From: CAVTLG01 sp963735495
GTDB lineage: Bacteria; Chloroflexota; Ktedonobacteria; Ktedonobacterales; Ktedonobacteraceae
Assembly (NCBI GenBank): GCA_963735495.1
Contig: CAVTLG010000009.1
Location: forward strand, 1,054,001 to 1,118,000
DNA: 64,000 nt
Reading direction: 5' to 3'
In this document: piece after piece, positions 36,402 to 45,872 of the stretch
How the letters are laid out: every line of letters starts with the position of its first letter
Numbering within the stretch: the stretch's first letter is position 1
Position numbers and translations under genes: made by a program
The notes under the pieces: generated by a model
The model's input: only the letters and a program-made list of their open reading frames with translations
What the model was told of the DNA's origin: nothing
The model's database searches: none

Positions 36402-37073
36402 TCACGGCTCCTTGAGTTGATAGCCAAATCCGCGCACGGTCTGAATCACATTTGGTTCTCCGTGTTCACAGAGTTTGCGGCGCAGAGTGCTAATGTAGAC
36501 ATCAATGACGTTCGAGAGGTTCTCGGCATCGATATTCCAGAGATGTTCCGCAATCATTGTGCGACTCAAGACCTGACGAGGATGGCGCAGCAAAACCTCT
36601 AATAACGTATATTCTTTCATATTTACGCTAAGGATGCGGTCTCCTCGGCGTACTTCGTGCGTTAACGTTTCCAGCGTAATATCAAGAAACTGCAAGCTCG
36701 TCGTTTTCGACGGGCTGTTCCGCCGCAATAACGCTCGGACACGGGCCTCTAACTCTCGAAATGCGAAGGGCTTTGTCAGATAGTCATCGGCCCCCTGATC
36801 GAGGCCGGTCACACGGCTATCAACATCATCAAGGGCCGTCAAAAATAAAATCGGCATGCTCAAATGAAGGCTCCGCAGTTGCCGGCAAACTTCAAACCCA
36901 TCAAGTTGTGGTAAAAGGACGTCAAGGATCAGCAGATCATACGTAACGACCCGTCCCAATGAGACCGCTTCAGCCCCATTGGCCACCAGATCGACGACAT
37001 ACTGTTGCCCCTCCAATCCTTTCTTCAAGCTTGCTCCCAGGTAAAGATCATCTTCCGCTATCAAAATACGCAT
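36402..37073 (-). CDS. OmpR/PhoB-type response regulator
   Basis: 223 residues: receiver with Asp51 (LLILDVLLPQLDG), Thr in LFLTALDD, Lys in YLTKPF; winged helix with YTLLEVLLRHPRQVLSRTMIAEHLW, VIDVYISTLRRKL and IQTVRGFGYQLKEP. A strong ribosome site (AGGAGGAGG) lies before ATG 37073. Operon with the membrane kinase. No four-box site is seen in front of it, which makes it a weaker candidate than the regulator at 29966 for control of the local regulon, though it is not excluded. Confidence 0.93.
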   Translation of the reverse strand: MRILIAEDDLYLGASLKKGLEGQQYVVDLVANGAEAVSLGRVVTYDLLILDVLLPQLDGFEVCRQLRSLHLSMPILFLTALDDVDSRVTGLDQGADDYLTKPFAFRELEARVRALLRRNSPSKTTSLQFLDITLETLTHEVRRGDRILSVNMKEYTLLEVLLRHPRQVLSRTMIAEHLWNIDAENLSNVIDVYISTLRRKLCEHGEPNVIQTVRGFGYQLKEP

Positions 37074-37128
37074 AGACCTCCTCCTTTCTATCAGTCAACA
37101 TAGTATATGATCAAGAGGTGAAAAAACC

Positions 37129-37443
37129 ATGAAACAGATCCCTGACTATCAGCGAGAGAAGACCATTTTTCTCGGGGAGAGGGTCCCGCTTTTTCATCTC
37201 AATTTCATGAGACATCTCCATAATGCTCATATTGAAAGCAAGCGAGGTTTTTATACCTCCCCTCGGCCAGATGAGCCAAGGCTAGACGCGTTTATCTTAC
37301 TACTGACACAAACGAGGCTAGCGCCTCTAGCGCTAGCGCGCTCATGTGTCAGAAAGGAGATCGCGTCGTTTCTGGCTGTGGAAGAGGGTTCCTCTTATTA
37401 TGGAAAGATAAGTAGAATGAAAGAGTTTTTGTTGCATGTTTAG
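37129..37443 (+). CDS. Doubtful ORF, unknown
   Basis: 104 codons without a recognisable family (MKQIPDYQREKTIFLGERVP to MKEFLLHV), preceded by AAGAGGTG. It ends eight bases into the next gene. Composition is not clearly protein-like; it may be untranslated leader of the membrane gene. Confidence 0.25.
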   Translation: MKQIPDYQREKTIFLGERVPLFHLNFMRHLHNAHIESKRGFYTSPRPDEPRLDAFILLLTQTRLAPLALARSCVRKEIASFLAVEEGSSYYGKISRMKEFLLHV

Positions 37444-37912
37444 TATGGCCCATGTACACCTGCTGGTGAATCATTTTCCTATTATCGGTGCTATCTTTAT
37501 CGCGGTGATGTTTCTCATTGCTTTGCTGTTCAGGAATGTCTTCCTCCAAAAAGTCTCTCTGTGGTTCCTCGTCGCAGTCGCGCTCTCTACCGCGGTGGCT
37601 TACGCCTCGGGTGGCGGCACGAAAGCTGCGGTCCAGGGATTGCCGGAAGCTTCAGATACGATGATTGCCGCACATGAACAAGCGGCCCGCTATGCTCTTA
37701 TTGTGATGTTTGTGGCCGGAGTGCTTTCACTGGGAGGTATTGTCCTCTACAGCAAAAGACCCATACTTCCCCTCTATTTCCGTGTCTCTGTGTTGCTGGT
37801 ATTGTTGATCAGTGTGGTCGTACTGACCTATGTGGGATTTCTCGGGGGACAGATTATGCATCCTGAAATTCGCTCTTTGAGCATGCTCCCTCTTTTCCAA
37901 ACGCTTTTCTGA
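37436..37912 (+). CDS. Four-helix membrane protein (DUF2231-like)
   Basis: 158 residues with four hydrophobic helices. The start HVHLLVNHFPIIGAIFIAVMF and the end TYVGFLGGQIMHPEI fit small DUF2231/cytochrome-b-like membrane proteins, whose conserved His (HxHLLVNHFP, QIMHPE) could bind haem. A redox role would fit the island but is inference. An alternative start is ATG 37445. Confidence 0.6.
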   Translation: MFSMAHVHLLVNHFPIIGAIFIAVMFLIALLFRNVFLQKVSLWFLVAVALSTAVAYASGGGTKAAVQGLPEASDTMIAAHEQAARYALIVMFVAGVLSLGGIVLYSKRPILPLYFRVSVLLVLLISVVVLTYVGFLGGQIMHPEIRSLSMLPLFQTLF

Positions 37913-37929
37913 GCAGGGTTCGCATCACC

Positions 37930-38187
37930 ATGGATGCGGCCAACTGCATTTTAGCTGTTGCATATGGCTCGCTGATCTTTCCGAGAGAGCTTCAGGAGCG
38001 GATTTACTTGGCAGCCCTGAGGACTGATGCTGCCCGCTTTCAACAGTGGGTAGCATCAGTCCTGGGGCCAGATCTGGCGCAGCGACAAGCGGCGTTTGCC
38101 GAGGTGCACTCCTACTTTCAAATGCTGATCACCCTGACCTTTCAGAGGGAATGTAGACACATGAGACCTAAGAGATCAGGTGAAGAT
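37930..38187 (+). other. Possible truncated ORF, unknown
   Basis: From ATG 37930 the first 85 codons look protein-like (FPRELQERIYLAALRTDAARFQQWVASVLGPDLAQRQAAFAEVHSYFQML). The frame then runs antisense through the real gene at 38191-38862. If real, it is the start of a truncated protein; no family recognised. Confidence 0.3.
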
Positions 38188-38190
38188 GTA

Positions 38191-38862
38191 TCAGGGCATG
38201 ACTGGAGCACGTTTTTGCGTGGCTGCTTCCTCTCTGGTCGTTTGCTGCTGCCTGGCAAAACTGCGCGTCGAGGCCTGCCAGACCCGCAGGAAAAGCCAGC
38301 CAATCACAGCCAGCGTGCCGATGAGCCCTATCCACATGATCACCAGGGCCACTCCGATATTTGTATTACTGGTAAAGGTCTGCACGAACCAGGACAGATA
38401 TGTTTGGCTTGCCGCTTCTACCGCAAAGACTTGCGGCCCATAGTAGAGCGTCGCGCCCACGACCAGGAATGCCGTCGTGAAGCGATAAGCAGTTACATCA
38501 TCGTCTACCCGATAGGAAAGTTTGACAGCCAGGGCCAGTAAGAGCGCGAGGGCCGCCAGTGGACCGGTAATCGGTAGCGCTACACCAGCCACAAGATTCG
38601 GATTGAAGAAGATCCAGCTTAAAGCAAACGTGATCAGTAAGACACCATCACGCATGAGTAAGTAGGACATCCACCAGACATCGGCACCGAGCCGTAATCC
38701 ACAACGACGAAGGGTGCGTAACACATAAGGACGTCCAAGATGTAACATCAGGGTCATCGTCCACAGTGCTGGCAGAAATGCCACGATGGAACTCACCATC
38801 CATTGTGAGCCACCTTGTACAAGGGCCTGGGTAATCGCATTTGCGACATCATCTGGTTTCAT
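38191..38862 (-). CDS. Multi-spanning membrane protein, paralogue 2
   Basis: 223 residues with five or six membrane helices. It shares with the gene at 39002 the start xPxDxxNAI, the motif LHLGRPYxL, LRLGAD near 55-62, the central LPITGPLAALALLLALAVKL and NTNIGVALVIMWIGLIG. The two are clear paralogues in tandem. I recognise no family. GGGAGGAG precedes ATG 38862. Position behind an Fe-S flavoprotein suggests a membrane partner for electron transfer. The C terminus is cytoplasmic and basic. Confidence 0.75.
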   Translation of the reverse strand: MKPDDVANAITQALVQGGSQWMVSSIVAFLPALWTMTLMLHLGRPYVLRTLRRCGLRLGADVWWMSYLLMRDGVLLITFALSWIFFNPNLVAGVALPITGPLAALALLLALAVKLSYRVDDDVTAYRFTTAFLVVGATLYYGPQVFAVEAASQTYLSWFVQTFTSNTNIGVALVIMWIGLIGTLAVIGWLFLRVWQASTRSFARQQQTTREEAATQKRAPVMP

Positions 38863-39001
38863 TATATGCTCCTCCCGCCTCTTGAGGCGTTATGCCTGTG
38901 TGCATAAGATGCTCTGTTCGCGTGTTCATAGAATTATTGCTCTTCTATCGGTCTCTCTCTCCTGTTGATGCAGGCAAGAGGAGACTCTGTACGTTGTGCA
39001 A

Positions 39002-39643
39002 CTACTCGTTCGTCGCCCCAGCTTCAACTTCTTCTGCGCGTCCACCCGTTTTGAGTGTGTAGATGGTTGCAAGTAGACCAAAGATAGCTAACAGCACAAT
39101 AGAGACGTAGCTAATCCCAACAGCCCAGTTCGGATTGGTATTGGTGACGAGAAAATTGCTGATGGACAGGAATGGTCCTGTGGCGACTGCGTTGGCTTGT
39201 ACCCCAAGCAGGTAAGGAATAAAGTACAGCGCCGCTCCGATACCTAAGAAGAGTGTCGTCAGACGAAAATCGCGCAAGCTATGATCAGGATCACCCATAA
39301 GTTTGACGAGCAAGGCTGCAAACAATGCGGCTGCGGCCAGCCCTCCCGTCAGTGGCAGGGCATCGGCAGTGACAACATCTGGGAAGAAGAACATAAAACT
39401 CATGACGACCCCTGAGACGATGCATAGATCGCGCAACGCCACATAGATCAGCCAGAGCAGGTCCGCCCCCAGACGCAGGGTGAAACGATCAATCATTTCC
39501 AGGATATACGGGCGGCCCAGGTGTAAGCCCAGGATAACGATCCAGACAATAGGCAAGGCAGCCGCAAGCGTTCCCTCCAGGAACTGCTCGCCACCAGCGT
39601 TTATACCACTGATAATGGCATTGGTAAGATCTTGTGGTGACAT
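39002..39643 (-). CDS. Multi-spanning membrane protein, paralogue 1
   Basis: 213 residues from ATG 39643 (GGAGGTG upstream), with about six membrane helices (AAALPIVWIVILGLHLG, LCIVSGVVMSFMFFF, GLAAAALFAALLVKLMG, LFLGIGAALYFIPYLLG, VGISYVSIVLLAIFGLLATIY). Shared motifs with the next gene are LHLGRPYIL and LRLGADLLWL. It starts 38 bp behind the oxidoreductase, so the three genes are one operon. Two similar subunits could form a heterodimer in the membrane. Confidence 0.75.
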   Translation of the reverse strand: MSPQDLTNAIISGINAGGEQFLEGTLAAALPIVWIVILGLHLGRPYILEMIDRFTLRLGADLLWLIYVALRDLCIVSGVVMSFMFFFPDVVTADALPLTGGLAAAALFAALLVKLMGDPDHSLRDFRLTTLFLGIGAALYFIPYLLGVQANAVATGPFLSISNFLVTNTNPNWAVGISYVSIVLLAIFGLLATIYTLKTGGRAEEVEAGATNE

Positions 39644-39681
39644 AGTCACACCTCCATAGTTGTCGTGAAAAACTGACGGTA

Positions 39682-41667
39682 TCAACAAGTTTGTAGCGTT
39701 TGGGCTGCTTTCACGCTATCAGCCGGAATGACGTGTATTGTTGGACACCGATACGCAAGATCACACCGTAAACACCGGCTTGCTTCATGGCGAGCCTGCT
39801 CTTCAGTAAAACCTTGCTCTGGCTCCACGGAGCGAGCCTGCCTGAGGTCTCCCATCTGACGCAATGGCATCTCTTCCCGTGGCGTTAGACGCAAGTCAAT
39901 GCTTACCATGCCATCCGCAGGCAAGGCTGATGCTGTTTCCACTTCATCGACAGGCATCTCAGCAATTGTCCCTGGAGTTCGTTTGCGTAGATAGGCATGC
40001 ATAGATCGAGCCGCTTTTCTGCCATGGGCAGCGGCATGAATGATCGTTTTTGGCCCGTAGGTCACGTCACCTGCGGCAAAGATGCCTGGCATGCCTGTGG
40101 CCAATGTTTCTTGATTGATGAGCAGTCCTCCCCATGGCGCTACTTCGACCCGACTGCCGGCTGGCAAAAAGGAGGGATCTGGTGCCTCTCCAATGGCTAC
40201 AAGCACAACATCGGCAGCGATAGTAAAAGACGACCCGGTAATGCGTACGGGGCGGCGGCGGCCCTTTTCATCTGGTTCACCCTGCTGCATGCGCTGGCAG
40301 ACAACTCCCTGTACGCTCGCCTCTTCGTTGCCAAGGATGGCTTGTGGTGTGACGAGTTCCAGTATCTGGATACCCTCTTCAAGTGCCACACGGACCTCTT
40401 CTGCCTGGGCAGGCATTTCAGCGCGTGTTCGTCGGTAGAGTACCTGCACTGTCTGTGCGCCCGCGCGTAAGGCCGAACGCGCTGCATCCATTGCCGTACT
40501 GCCACCTCCAACGACGACAACATCGCCCTTTAAGCTTGTCTCAGGGTCCAGATTAAACTGCTTGAGGAACAGTGTTGCCGGTATGACTCCTTTTAATACG
40601 GTTTCACCTGACACCTCTAGCTTCTGGCTGCGTTGCGCTCCGACGGCCAGTAAGACTGCATCGTAGTCTCTTTGCAGATCTTCAAGTGAGAGATCCAGTC
40701 CCAGAGCTGTATTCAGCCGTATCTCGACGCCCAGAGCGCAGATGGCCTGGATATCACGCTCCAATTCGGCGCGAGGCAGACGATAATCAGGAATACCGAT
40801 AGCCATCATGCCTCCGGCCACGGGCATGGCGTCGAAAACGGTGATTTTGTATCCGCGCCTGGCAAGATAGTAAGCAGCACTCAGACCGGTAGGACCTGCA
40901 CCGACGATGGCAATCCGTTCACTATACTGCTGCGTTGCCGGAGGTACCGGACGCTTCCCCGAGATCGTATGATCAGCTACAAAGCGCTTGAGGTCACGAA
41001 TAGCAATGGGTTCGTCGAATTCGCCGCGACGGCAGGCTGCTTCACAGGGTGCAGTGCAGACGCGACCACAGATAGCCGGAAAAGGATTGCTTTCTGCGGC
41101 AACCTGGAAGGCCTCATCATAGCGCCCTTCTGCGATAAGGCTGACATACAAACCGGCATTTGTGCCAACTGGACAGGCGGCCTGGCAGGGAGCGCGCAGA
41201 TCCTCTTTGCGTTCACCAAGCCAGGTACGCCAGGTTTGCCAGGTTTCGCGCCTTTCTGCGACATGCCAGGCTCGACCTTCACCCCACGGCGTCTCGCCGG
41301 GCTCTTCTGGCGTGGCATGGGTATACGCATCGAGCGGTTGCCAGCCACCTTCAACTGGCAGGTACGATAAAGGACCGCGATGAGCATACGCGACCGCTTT
41401 GCTGCCACTTTCAATCGCGATGGCGTTGGTTGGGCACTCTTGAGCACATACCTGACACCCGATACATGGGGCAACCTGAACGGGAGCTAGCATCATCCAG
41501 GGGCGATTGGCTTGATCACCTGGTATCGGGCTATGTCGCTCACTCGGGAGACCAATTTCACCCTCCCCCGCTGGACGGGTCATATCCAGGCAGCGCACTG
41601 GGCACAGATCCATGCAAATGCCGCAGTTAATACAGCGTTGTTCATTGACCCGGAAACGATAGGCCAT
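39682..41667 (-). CDS. Fe-S flavoprotein oxidoreductase (GltD-like with ferredoxin head)
   Basis: 661 residues. An N-terminal two-cluster ferredoxin (C12/15/18/22 in CINCGICMDLCPVRC and C68/71/74/78 in CIGCQVCAQECPT) precedes the glutamate-synthase small-subunit fold: the Cys-rich helical domain (CQAACPVGTNAGLYVSL, CGRVCTAPCEAACRRGEFDEPIAIRDLKRF), FAD site IAIVGAGPTGLSAAYYLARRG, NAD(P) site VVVVGGGSTAMDAARSALRAG and FAAGDV near the end. The C terminus adds CLRCDLAYRCP. It transfers electrons between NAD(P)H, FAD and Fe-S centres; similar proteins serve glutamate synthase, NfnB or formate and membrane complexes. First gene of the operon with the two membrane paralogues. ATG 41667 has GAGAGGAG upstream. 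Confidence 0.88.
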   Translation of the reverse strand: MAYRFRVNEQRCINCGICMDLCPVRCLDMTRPAGEGEIGLPSERHSPIPGDQANRPWMMLAPVQVAPCIGCQVCAQECPTNAIAIESGSKAVAYAHRGPLSYLPVEGGWQPLDAYTHATPEEPGETPWGEGRAWHVAERRETWQTWRTWLGERKEDLRAPCQAACPVGTNAGLYVSLIAEGRYDEAFQVAAESNPFPAICGRVCTAPCEAACRRGEFDEPIAIRDLKRFVADHTISGKRPVPPATQQYSERIAIVGAGPTGLSAAYYLARRGYKITVFDAMPVAGGMMAIGIPDYRLPRAELERDIQAICALGVEIRLNTALGLDLSLEDLQRDYDAVLLAVGAQRSQKLEVSGETVLKGVIPATLFLKQFNLDPETSLKGDVVVVGGGSTAMDAARSALRAGAQTVQVLYRRTRAEMPAQAEEVRVALEEGIQILELVTPQAILGNEEASVQGVVCQRMQQGEPDEKGRRRPVRITGSSFTIAADVVLVAIGEAPDPSFLPAGSRVEVAPWGGLLINQETLATGMPGIFAAGDVTYGPKTIIHAAAHGRKAARSMHAYLRKRTPGTIAEMPVDEVETASALPADGMVSIDLRLTPREEMPLRQMGDLRQARSVEPEQGFTEEQARHEASRCLRCDLAYRCPTIHVIPADSVKAAQTLQTC

Positions 41668-41786
41668 ACGAATCTCCTCTCGGGAAAGGTCTGCCTTTCC
41701 CTGCAAACCCTGAACTTTTTGACAGATGAGAACATCGCCATGCGCCAATAAGAGTATTGCATGTTTTTTAGCATAACTACTTCCTA

Positions 41787-41834
41787 TCACAAAAAGGTTA
41801 CGGTACGAGAGATGCGTATCACAAAGTCGTCACA
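41787..41834 (-). promoter_or_regulatory. Four-box site R2, upstream of the oxidoreductase operon
   Basis: TCACA at 41787, TTACG at 41798, TCACA at 41819 and TCACA at 41830 (offsets 0, 11, 32, 43; one weak box). Read from the minus strand the boxes are TGTGA. It ends 119 bp before ATG 41667. Confidence 0.8.
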
Positions 41835-41877
41835 CGCGTGCAAAGCATGCTATGATGTTCAGGAAACTATCTGCCTC

Positions 41878-41925
41878 GTGATGCATTTGTGATACGAGCA
41901 GATAGGTGTGTGATCAGACTGTGAT
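41878..41925 (+). promoter_or_regulatory. Four-box site R3, upstream of phosphoketolase
   Basis: GTGAT at 41878, 41889, 41910 and 41921, all exact (offsets 0, 11, 32, 43), oriented toward the plus-strand gene. The last box ends 87 bp before ATG 42013. Together with R2, the divergent region holds two complete sites, back to back. Confidence 0.88.
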
Positions 41926-42012
41926 AAAGAACCCATATGCTGAGATTGATCAATGGCGATCCACTCCGTTGCAGCTTATTTACAGACAAAAGATACTCAT
42001 TTGGAGGAAAGC

Positions 42013-44370
42013 ATGCCACACATTGATCAGGCACGTCTCAAACTGATGTATAACTATTGGAATGCAGCCAATTACCTGACGATTGGTCAGATTTATTTAC
42101 AGGACAACCCTCTTCTGAGAGAAGATTTACATCCCGATCATATTAAGCCACGCCTGCTTGGCCACTGGGGCACTTCACCGGGACTCAGCCTCATTTACGT
42201 CCAGCTCAATCGACTGATCCAGGATTACGATAGCAATGTTATCTACCTTGCGGGTCCAGGACATGGCGGACCAGCCCTGCTGGCAAACGTCTATCTGGAA
42301 GGAACCTATACAGAGACCTATCCGACGATTACGCAGGATGCGGAAGGCATGAAACGTCTCTTCCGCCAATTCTCAACCCCTGGAGGTGTACCCAGTCATG
42401 TGAGTGCTCCAACCCCTGGCTCTATTCACGAAGGTGGTGAATTAGGCTATGTCCTTTCCCACGCCTTTGGTGCCGCCTTCGATAATCCTGATCTCATTGT
42501 GGCCGCCGTGGTTGGCGATGGTGAGGCGGAAACAGCACCACTTGAGGGAGCATGGAAAAGCATCCAATTCTTGCATCCGGTACGTGATGGGGCTGTACTC
42601 CCTATTTTGCACCTGAACGGCTATAAGATTTCTGGCCCAACAGTCCTGGGGCGGTATGCTGACGAGAAGATGCAGAAGTTGCTGGCTGGTCATGGTTACG
42701 ACGTCCATTTTGTGGAAGGTGATGATCCGTTGCAGGTCCACGCGGACTTCGCGGTGACGCTAGAAACCTGTTATCAGCAAATTCGTGCTTATCAGGAAGA
42801 GGCTCGTACCCACGGCTTTACAGGCCAACCAGCGTGGCCGGCCATTGTTCTACGCACACCAAAGGGCTGGACAGGTCCCAAAGAGGTAGATGGTCTGCCC
42901 ATCGAGGGTACGTTCCGCTCGCACCAGGTCCCCGTGGCCGATGTGAAAGCCAATCCCGATCACCTGCATATATTAGAGCAGTGGATGCGCAGCTATCATC
43001 CAGAAGAACTCTTCGATGAACGCGGGCGTCTTGTACCCGAACTGGCGGCACTCGCGCCTACTGGAACGCGCCGGATGGGGGCCAATCCGCATGCCAATGG
43101 TGGCAGCGTCCTCGTTGACCTGGATATTCCGCCGTTTACGGACTACGCCATCAGCGTCAAAAAACCAGCGACCGAACGTTATGAGTCGACGCGCCAACTC
43201 GGAAAGATGCTGCGCGATATCTTTACGCGCAATGCTGAGCAGCAGAATTTTCGCGTCTTCTGTCCAGATGAAACCAACTCGAATCGTCTTGGCAATGTCT
43301 TTGAAGTGGAAAACCGCTGTTCCGTCGAACCTATTGTGGCAGCAGATGATCATATCTCGCCCACCGGTCGTGTGATGGAGGTGCTGAGTGAGCATCTCTG
43401 CCAGGGCTGGCTCGAAGGATACTTGCTGACCGGACGCCACGGTCTTTTCGCGACCTACGAAGCCTTCGCGATGGTCTCCGCCTCAATGACCGTCCAGCAT
43501 GTCAAATGGCTGGAAGAGGGGATCAAATTGTCCTGGCGCAAGCCGGTTGCCTCCCTCAATATTCTTTTGACTTCAACGTGCTGGCGCAATGATCATAATG
43601 GCTTCAGTCACCAGGGACCTGGATTGCTTGATGCGGTCATCTCGAAGAAGGGCACGGTCGCGCGCATCTACCTGCCACCAGATGCCAACTGCTTGCTCTC
43701 TGTGGCGGACCACTGCTTCCGTAGCCGCAACTATGTGAATCTGATTATTATCGATAAGCAGCCGCAACTGCAATGGCTCAACAAAGAGGAAGCCATTGAA
43801 CACTGTACGCGTGGTCTCTCTACCTGGCACTGGGCCAGCAATGATGGGAACCTTGAACCCGATGTTGTGCTGGCGTGTGCAGGTGATATCCCAACGCAGG
43901 AAACCATTGCCGCCGCCTGCTGGTTGCGTCACCATATTCCTGAACTGAAGGTGCGCGTTGTCAACATCGTAGACTTGATGACGCTGTATCCTTCTCTCTT
44001 ACATCCACATGGTGTGTCTGAGGCAACGTTTGTGGAACACTTTACCGAAGAGGCACCAGTGGTATTTGCCTTCCACGGAGGACCGAGAGCCATCCACGAA
44101 CTCGTCCATGGACGTCCCAATGCAGAACGCTTCCACGTACGCGGATTCAATGAAGAGGGTACAACCACCACGCCATTCGACATGGTAGTACTCAATGGGA
44201 TGAGTCGCTATCATCTCTGCATCGAGGCGATGAGACGTGCTAAACGCGTGCACAACCTGACCGCACCGCTTTTACAGGAATGCAACGACCTGCTCGCTCA
44301 GCATCGGGCCTATGTCCAGGAACATCTCGAAGATATGCCTGCAATTCGTGACTGGGTATGGACCGATTAG
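42013..44370 (+). CDS. xfp: Phosphoketolase (xylulose-5-P/fructose-6-P)
   Basis: 785 residues, the normal size for XFP. Family landmarks are NYLTIGQIYLQDNPLLRE, GHWGTSPGLSLIY, AGPGHGGPALLANVYLEGTYTE, FSTPGGVPSHVSAPTPGSIHEGGELGYVLSHAFGAA, the ThDP/Mg motif GDGEAETAPLEGAW, and HNGFSHQGPGLLD in the second half. It cleaves xylulose 5-phosphate or fructose 6-phosphate with phosphate to acetyl phosphate and glyceraldehyde 3-phosphate or erythrose 4-phosphate, giving ATP through acetate kinase without oxygen. ATG 42013 is chosen for GGAGG 6-7 bases upstream; an in-frame ATG at 41953 lacks one. Confidence 0.96.
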   Translation: MPHIDQARLKLMYNYWNAANYLTIGQIYLQDNPLLREDLHPDHIKPRLLGHWGTSPGLSLIYVQLNRLIQDYDSNVIYLAGPGHGGPALLANVYLEGTYTETYPTITQDAEGMKRLFRQFSTPGGVPSHVSAPTPGSIHEGGELGYVLSHAFGAAFDNPDLIVAAVVGDGEAETAPLEGAWKSIQFLHPVRDGAVLPILHLNGYKISGPTVLGRYADEKMQKLLAGHGYDVHFVEGDDPLQVHADFAVTLETCYQQIRAYQEEARTHGFTGQPAWPAIVLRTPKGWTGPKEVDGLPIEGTFRSHQVPVADVKANPDHLHILEQWMRSYHPEELFDERGRLVPELAALAPTGTRRMGANPHANGGSVLVDLDIPPFTDYAISVKKPATERYESTRQLGKMLRDIFTRNAEQQNFRVFCPDETNSNRLGNVFEVENRCSVEPIVAADDHISPTGRVMEVLSEHLCQGWLEGYLLTGRHGLFATYEAFAMVSASMTVQHVKWLEEGIKLSWRKPVASLNILLTSTCWRNDHNGFSHQGPGLLDAVISKKGTVARIYLPPDANCLLSVADHCFRSRNYVNLIIIDKQPQLQWLNKEEAIEHCTRGLSTWHWASNDGNLEPDVVLACAGDIPTQETIAAACWLRHHIPELKVRVVNIVDLMTLYPSLLHPHGVSEATFVEHFTEEAPVVFAFHGGPRAIHELVHGRPNAERFHVRGFNEEGTTTTPFDMVVLNGMSRYHLCIEAMRRAKRVHNLTAPLLQECNDLLAQHRAYVQEHLEDMPAIRDWVWTD

Positions 44371-44382
44371 CAACAACGAACG

Positions 44383-44422
44383 CATGCGCACTCTTTCTCT
44401 ATTGCGTGAAAGAGTGCGCATG
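44383..44422 (+). terminator. Strong hairpin behind phosphoketolase
   Basis: A perfect 15-bp stem (CATGCGCACTCTTTC at 44383-44397, inverse at 44408-44422) with a 10-nt loop, 12 bp after the stop. No T run follows directly, so it may end or stabilise the mRNA. The rest of 44423-44667 has no gene. Confidence 0.55.
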
Positions 44423-44667
44423 TCCGCTTATTTAAACAAAACTCGTGGCAGAACTCATGCCAATGATTGGGCTATTCCTCAACCCGATATCTCGTTTTAT
44501 ATGTGACTGGGGCACGAACACTTTTAGTCATCTTGTGTCCTGCTTCTACGTGATGACGGAAAGGTGAGAAGAGAAGCGATCAGGTAGTGGTTGAGCACCG
44601 CTCTTGCCACACCTGCTGAAGAGGCTTGTAACTCAGTAGCACAATTCCTTCCTGTCTCATCAGACAA

Positions 44668-45690
44668 TCAATCAGAAGCATCAACCTCTATTATCTGTTT
44701 ATGCTGCTCGTGCTGGGCGGATGCTTCATGCGGTCGCACAACGAGTAGCGGCAGTCTGGTGGCTCCAAGAATGTGCTCGGTCACGCTTCCCATGAGCAGT
44801 TGTTGCAATCTTCCTCGTCCATGGGTACTCATGGCAATGAGATCGTATGGCTCTGTCCACGGCTCGTTGTCAGAGGGTTCCGCTTCCGCCAGGATCGCCT
44901 TCGCGCAGTCCATGCTCGTGACGATGGAAGATGTTATCGTAATATTGAGTTTTGTCGGCAATTGTGTGAGTAAGTGGCTCACCACATCATGAAGGTAACA
45001 CTGCTCCTTCTGAACCTCTTCCTGTTGTATCATCTTATCTATATTGGAGAGTGCGCGCATTTTGCCATACGGCATGGGGATGTCAATGACCTCTAGCAGA
45101 TGGAGTGCTGTTTGGGTCGATCCCGCCAGCGCGGCCATGAGCCGCACCGTCGGCTCTAGAGCAGCCTCAGATAGCAGTGAGCCATCCAAAGGAACCAGGA
45201 CGCGTAGCAGACGCTCCCGCTGCGAGAACGGCGGGAAGATCCCATGTTCGTTGAGCACCAATACCGGAACGGGGCTATGGCGTACTGCCTGCCGAGCCAC
45301 ACCACTGAAGATCCAATGCATGAGGCCAGTCTTTCCTTGACTACAGAGCACGATCAGGTCCACTTCTTGCAGAGCAGCTTCCTCAAAAATGGTGGAAGAA
45401 GCGACGCCAGAGGTCACAACCTGTTCCGTCTTGATACCCACCAATTCTGAGACATGACGCTGGAGCACGTCATTCAAGTAGGCGGAGGCACGTTCGAGCA
45501 AGGTTTCATAAACGGTTGCGTGCGGCTCGATGAAGCGACTCATTGTAGACGCTCTATATTCAACCGGAGGAAGGACGACACTGATAAGGACTAATGTTCC
45601 ACTTGTAGCGCGTGTAATGCATGCTGCGACAGATAGGGCACGTTCAGCATGTTCAGTGCCATCGAGAGGAACGAGAATACGCTCAAACAT
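44668..45690 (-). CDS. Tandem universal stress protein (UspA type)
   Basis: 340 residues with two Usp domains: MFERILVPLDGTEHAERALSVAACI (domain 1, to about 150) and LRVLVPLDGSLLSEAALEPTVRLM (domain 2, from about 160). Each ends in an ATP-binding-type loop, CSQGKTGLMHWIFSGVARQAVRHSPVPVLVL and STHGRGRLQQLLMGSVTEHILGATRLPLLVVRP. Two-domain Usps bind ATP and accumulate in growth arrest and hypoxia. AAAGGAG precedes the start. The four-box site R4 lies 96-143 bp upstream. Confidence 0.93.
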   Translation of the reverse strand: MFERILVPLDGTEHAERALSVAACITRATSGTLVLISVVLPPVEYRASTMSRFIEPHATVYETLLERASAYLNDVLQRHVSELVGIKTEQVVTSGVASSTIFEEAALQEVDLIVLCSQGKTGLMHWIFSGVARQAVRHSPVPVLVLNEHGIFPPFSQRERLLRVLVPLDGSLLSEAALEPTVRLMAALAGSTQTALHLLEVIDIPMPYGKMRALSNIDKMIQQEEVQKEQCYLHDVVSHLLTQLPTKLNITITSSIVTSMDCAKAILAEAEPSDNEPWTEPYDLIAMSTHGRGRLQQLLMGSVTEHILGATRLPLLVVRPHEASAQHEQHKQIIEVDASD

Positions 45691-45785
45691 GAGCTGACTC
45701 CTTTCGCTATCCCTGTCCTGGCTTATAGCAGTCAGGAATGATAGAGACCTGTTTCATCTTCTCAAAGGAGCATACGTTCGTCGTT

Positions 45786-45833
45786 TTACAGAGACATCAC
45801 AGCGTCAGGTATTGCTATCACAGTTGTATCACA
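45786..45833 (-). promoter_or_regulatory. Four-box site R4, upstream of usp 45690
   Basis: TTACA at 45786, TCACA at 45797, 45818 and 45829 (offsets 11, 32, 43), hence TGTGA boxes on the minus strand, with one substitution in the box nearest the gene. But the box expected at 45797 pairs with 45786, and 45818 with 45829, as in the other sites. Confidence 0.83.
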
Positions 45834-45872
45834 ATAGAAATGGCGTGAAAAGTCATCCAACAGTATGTCAGG

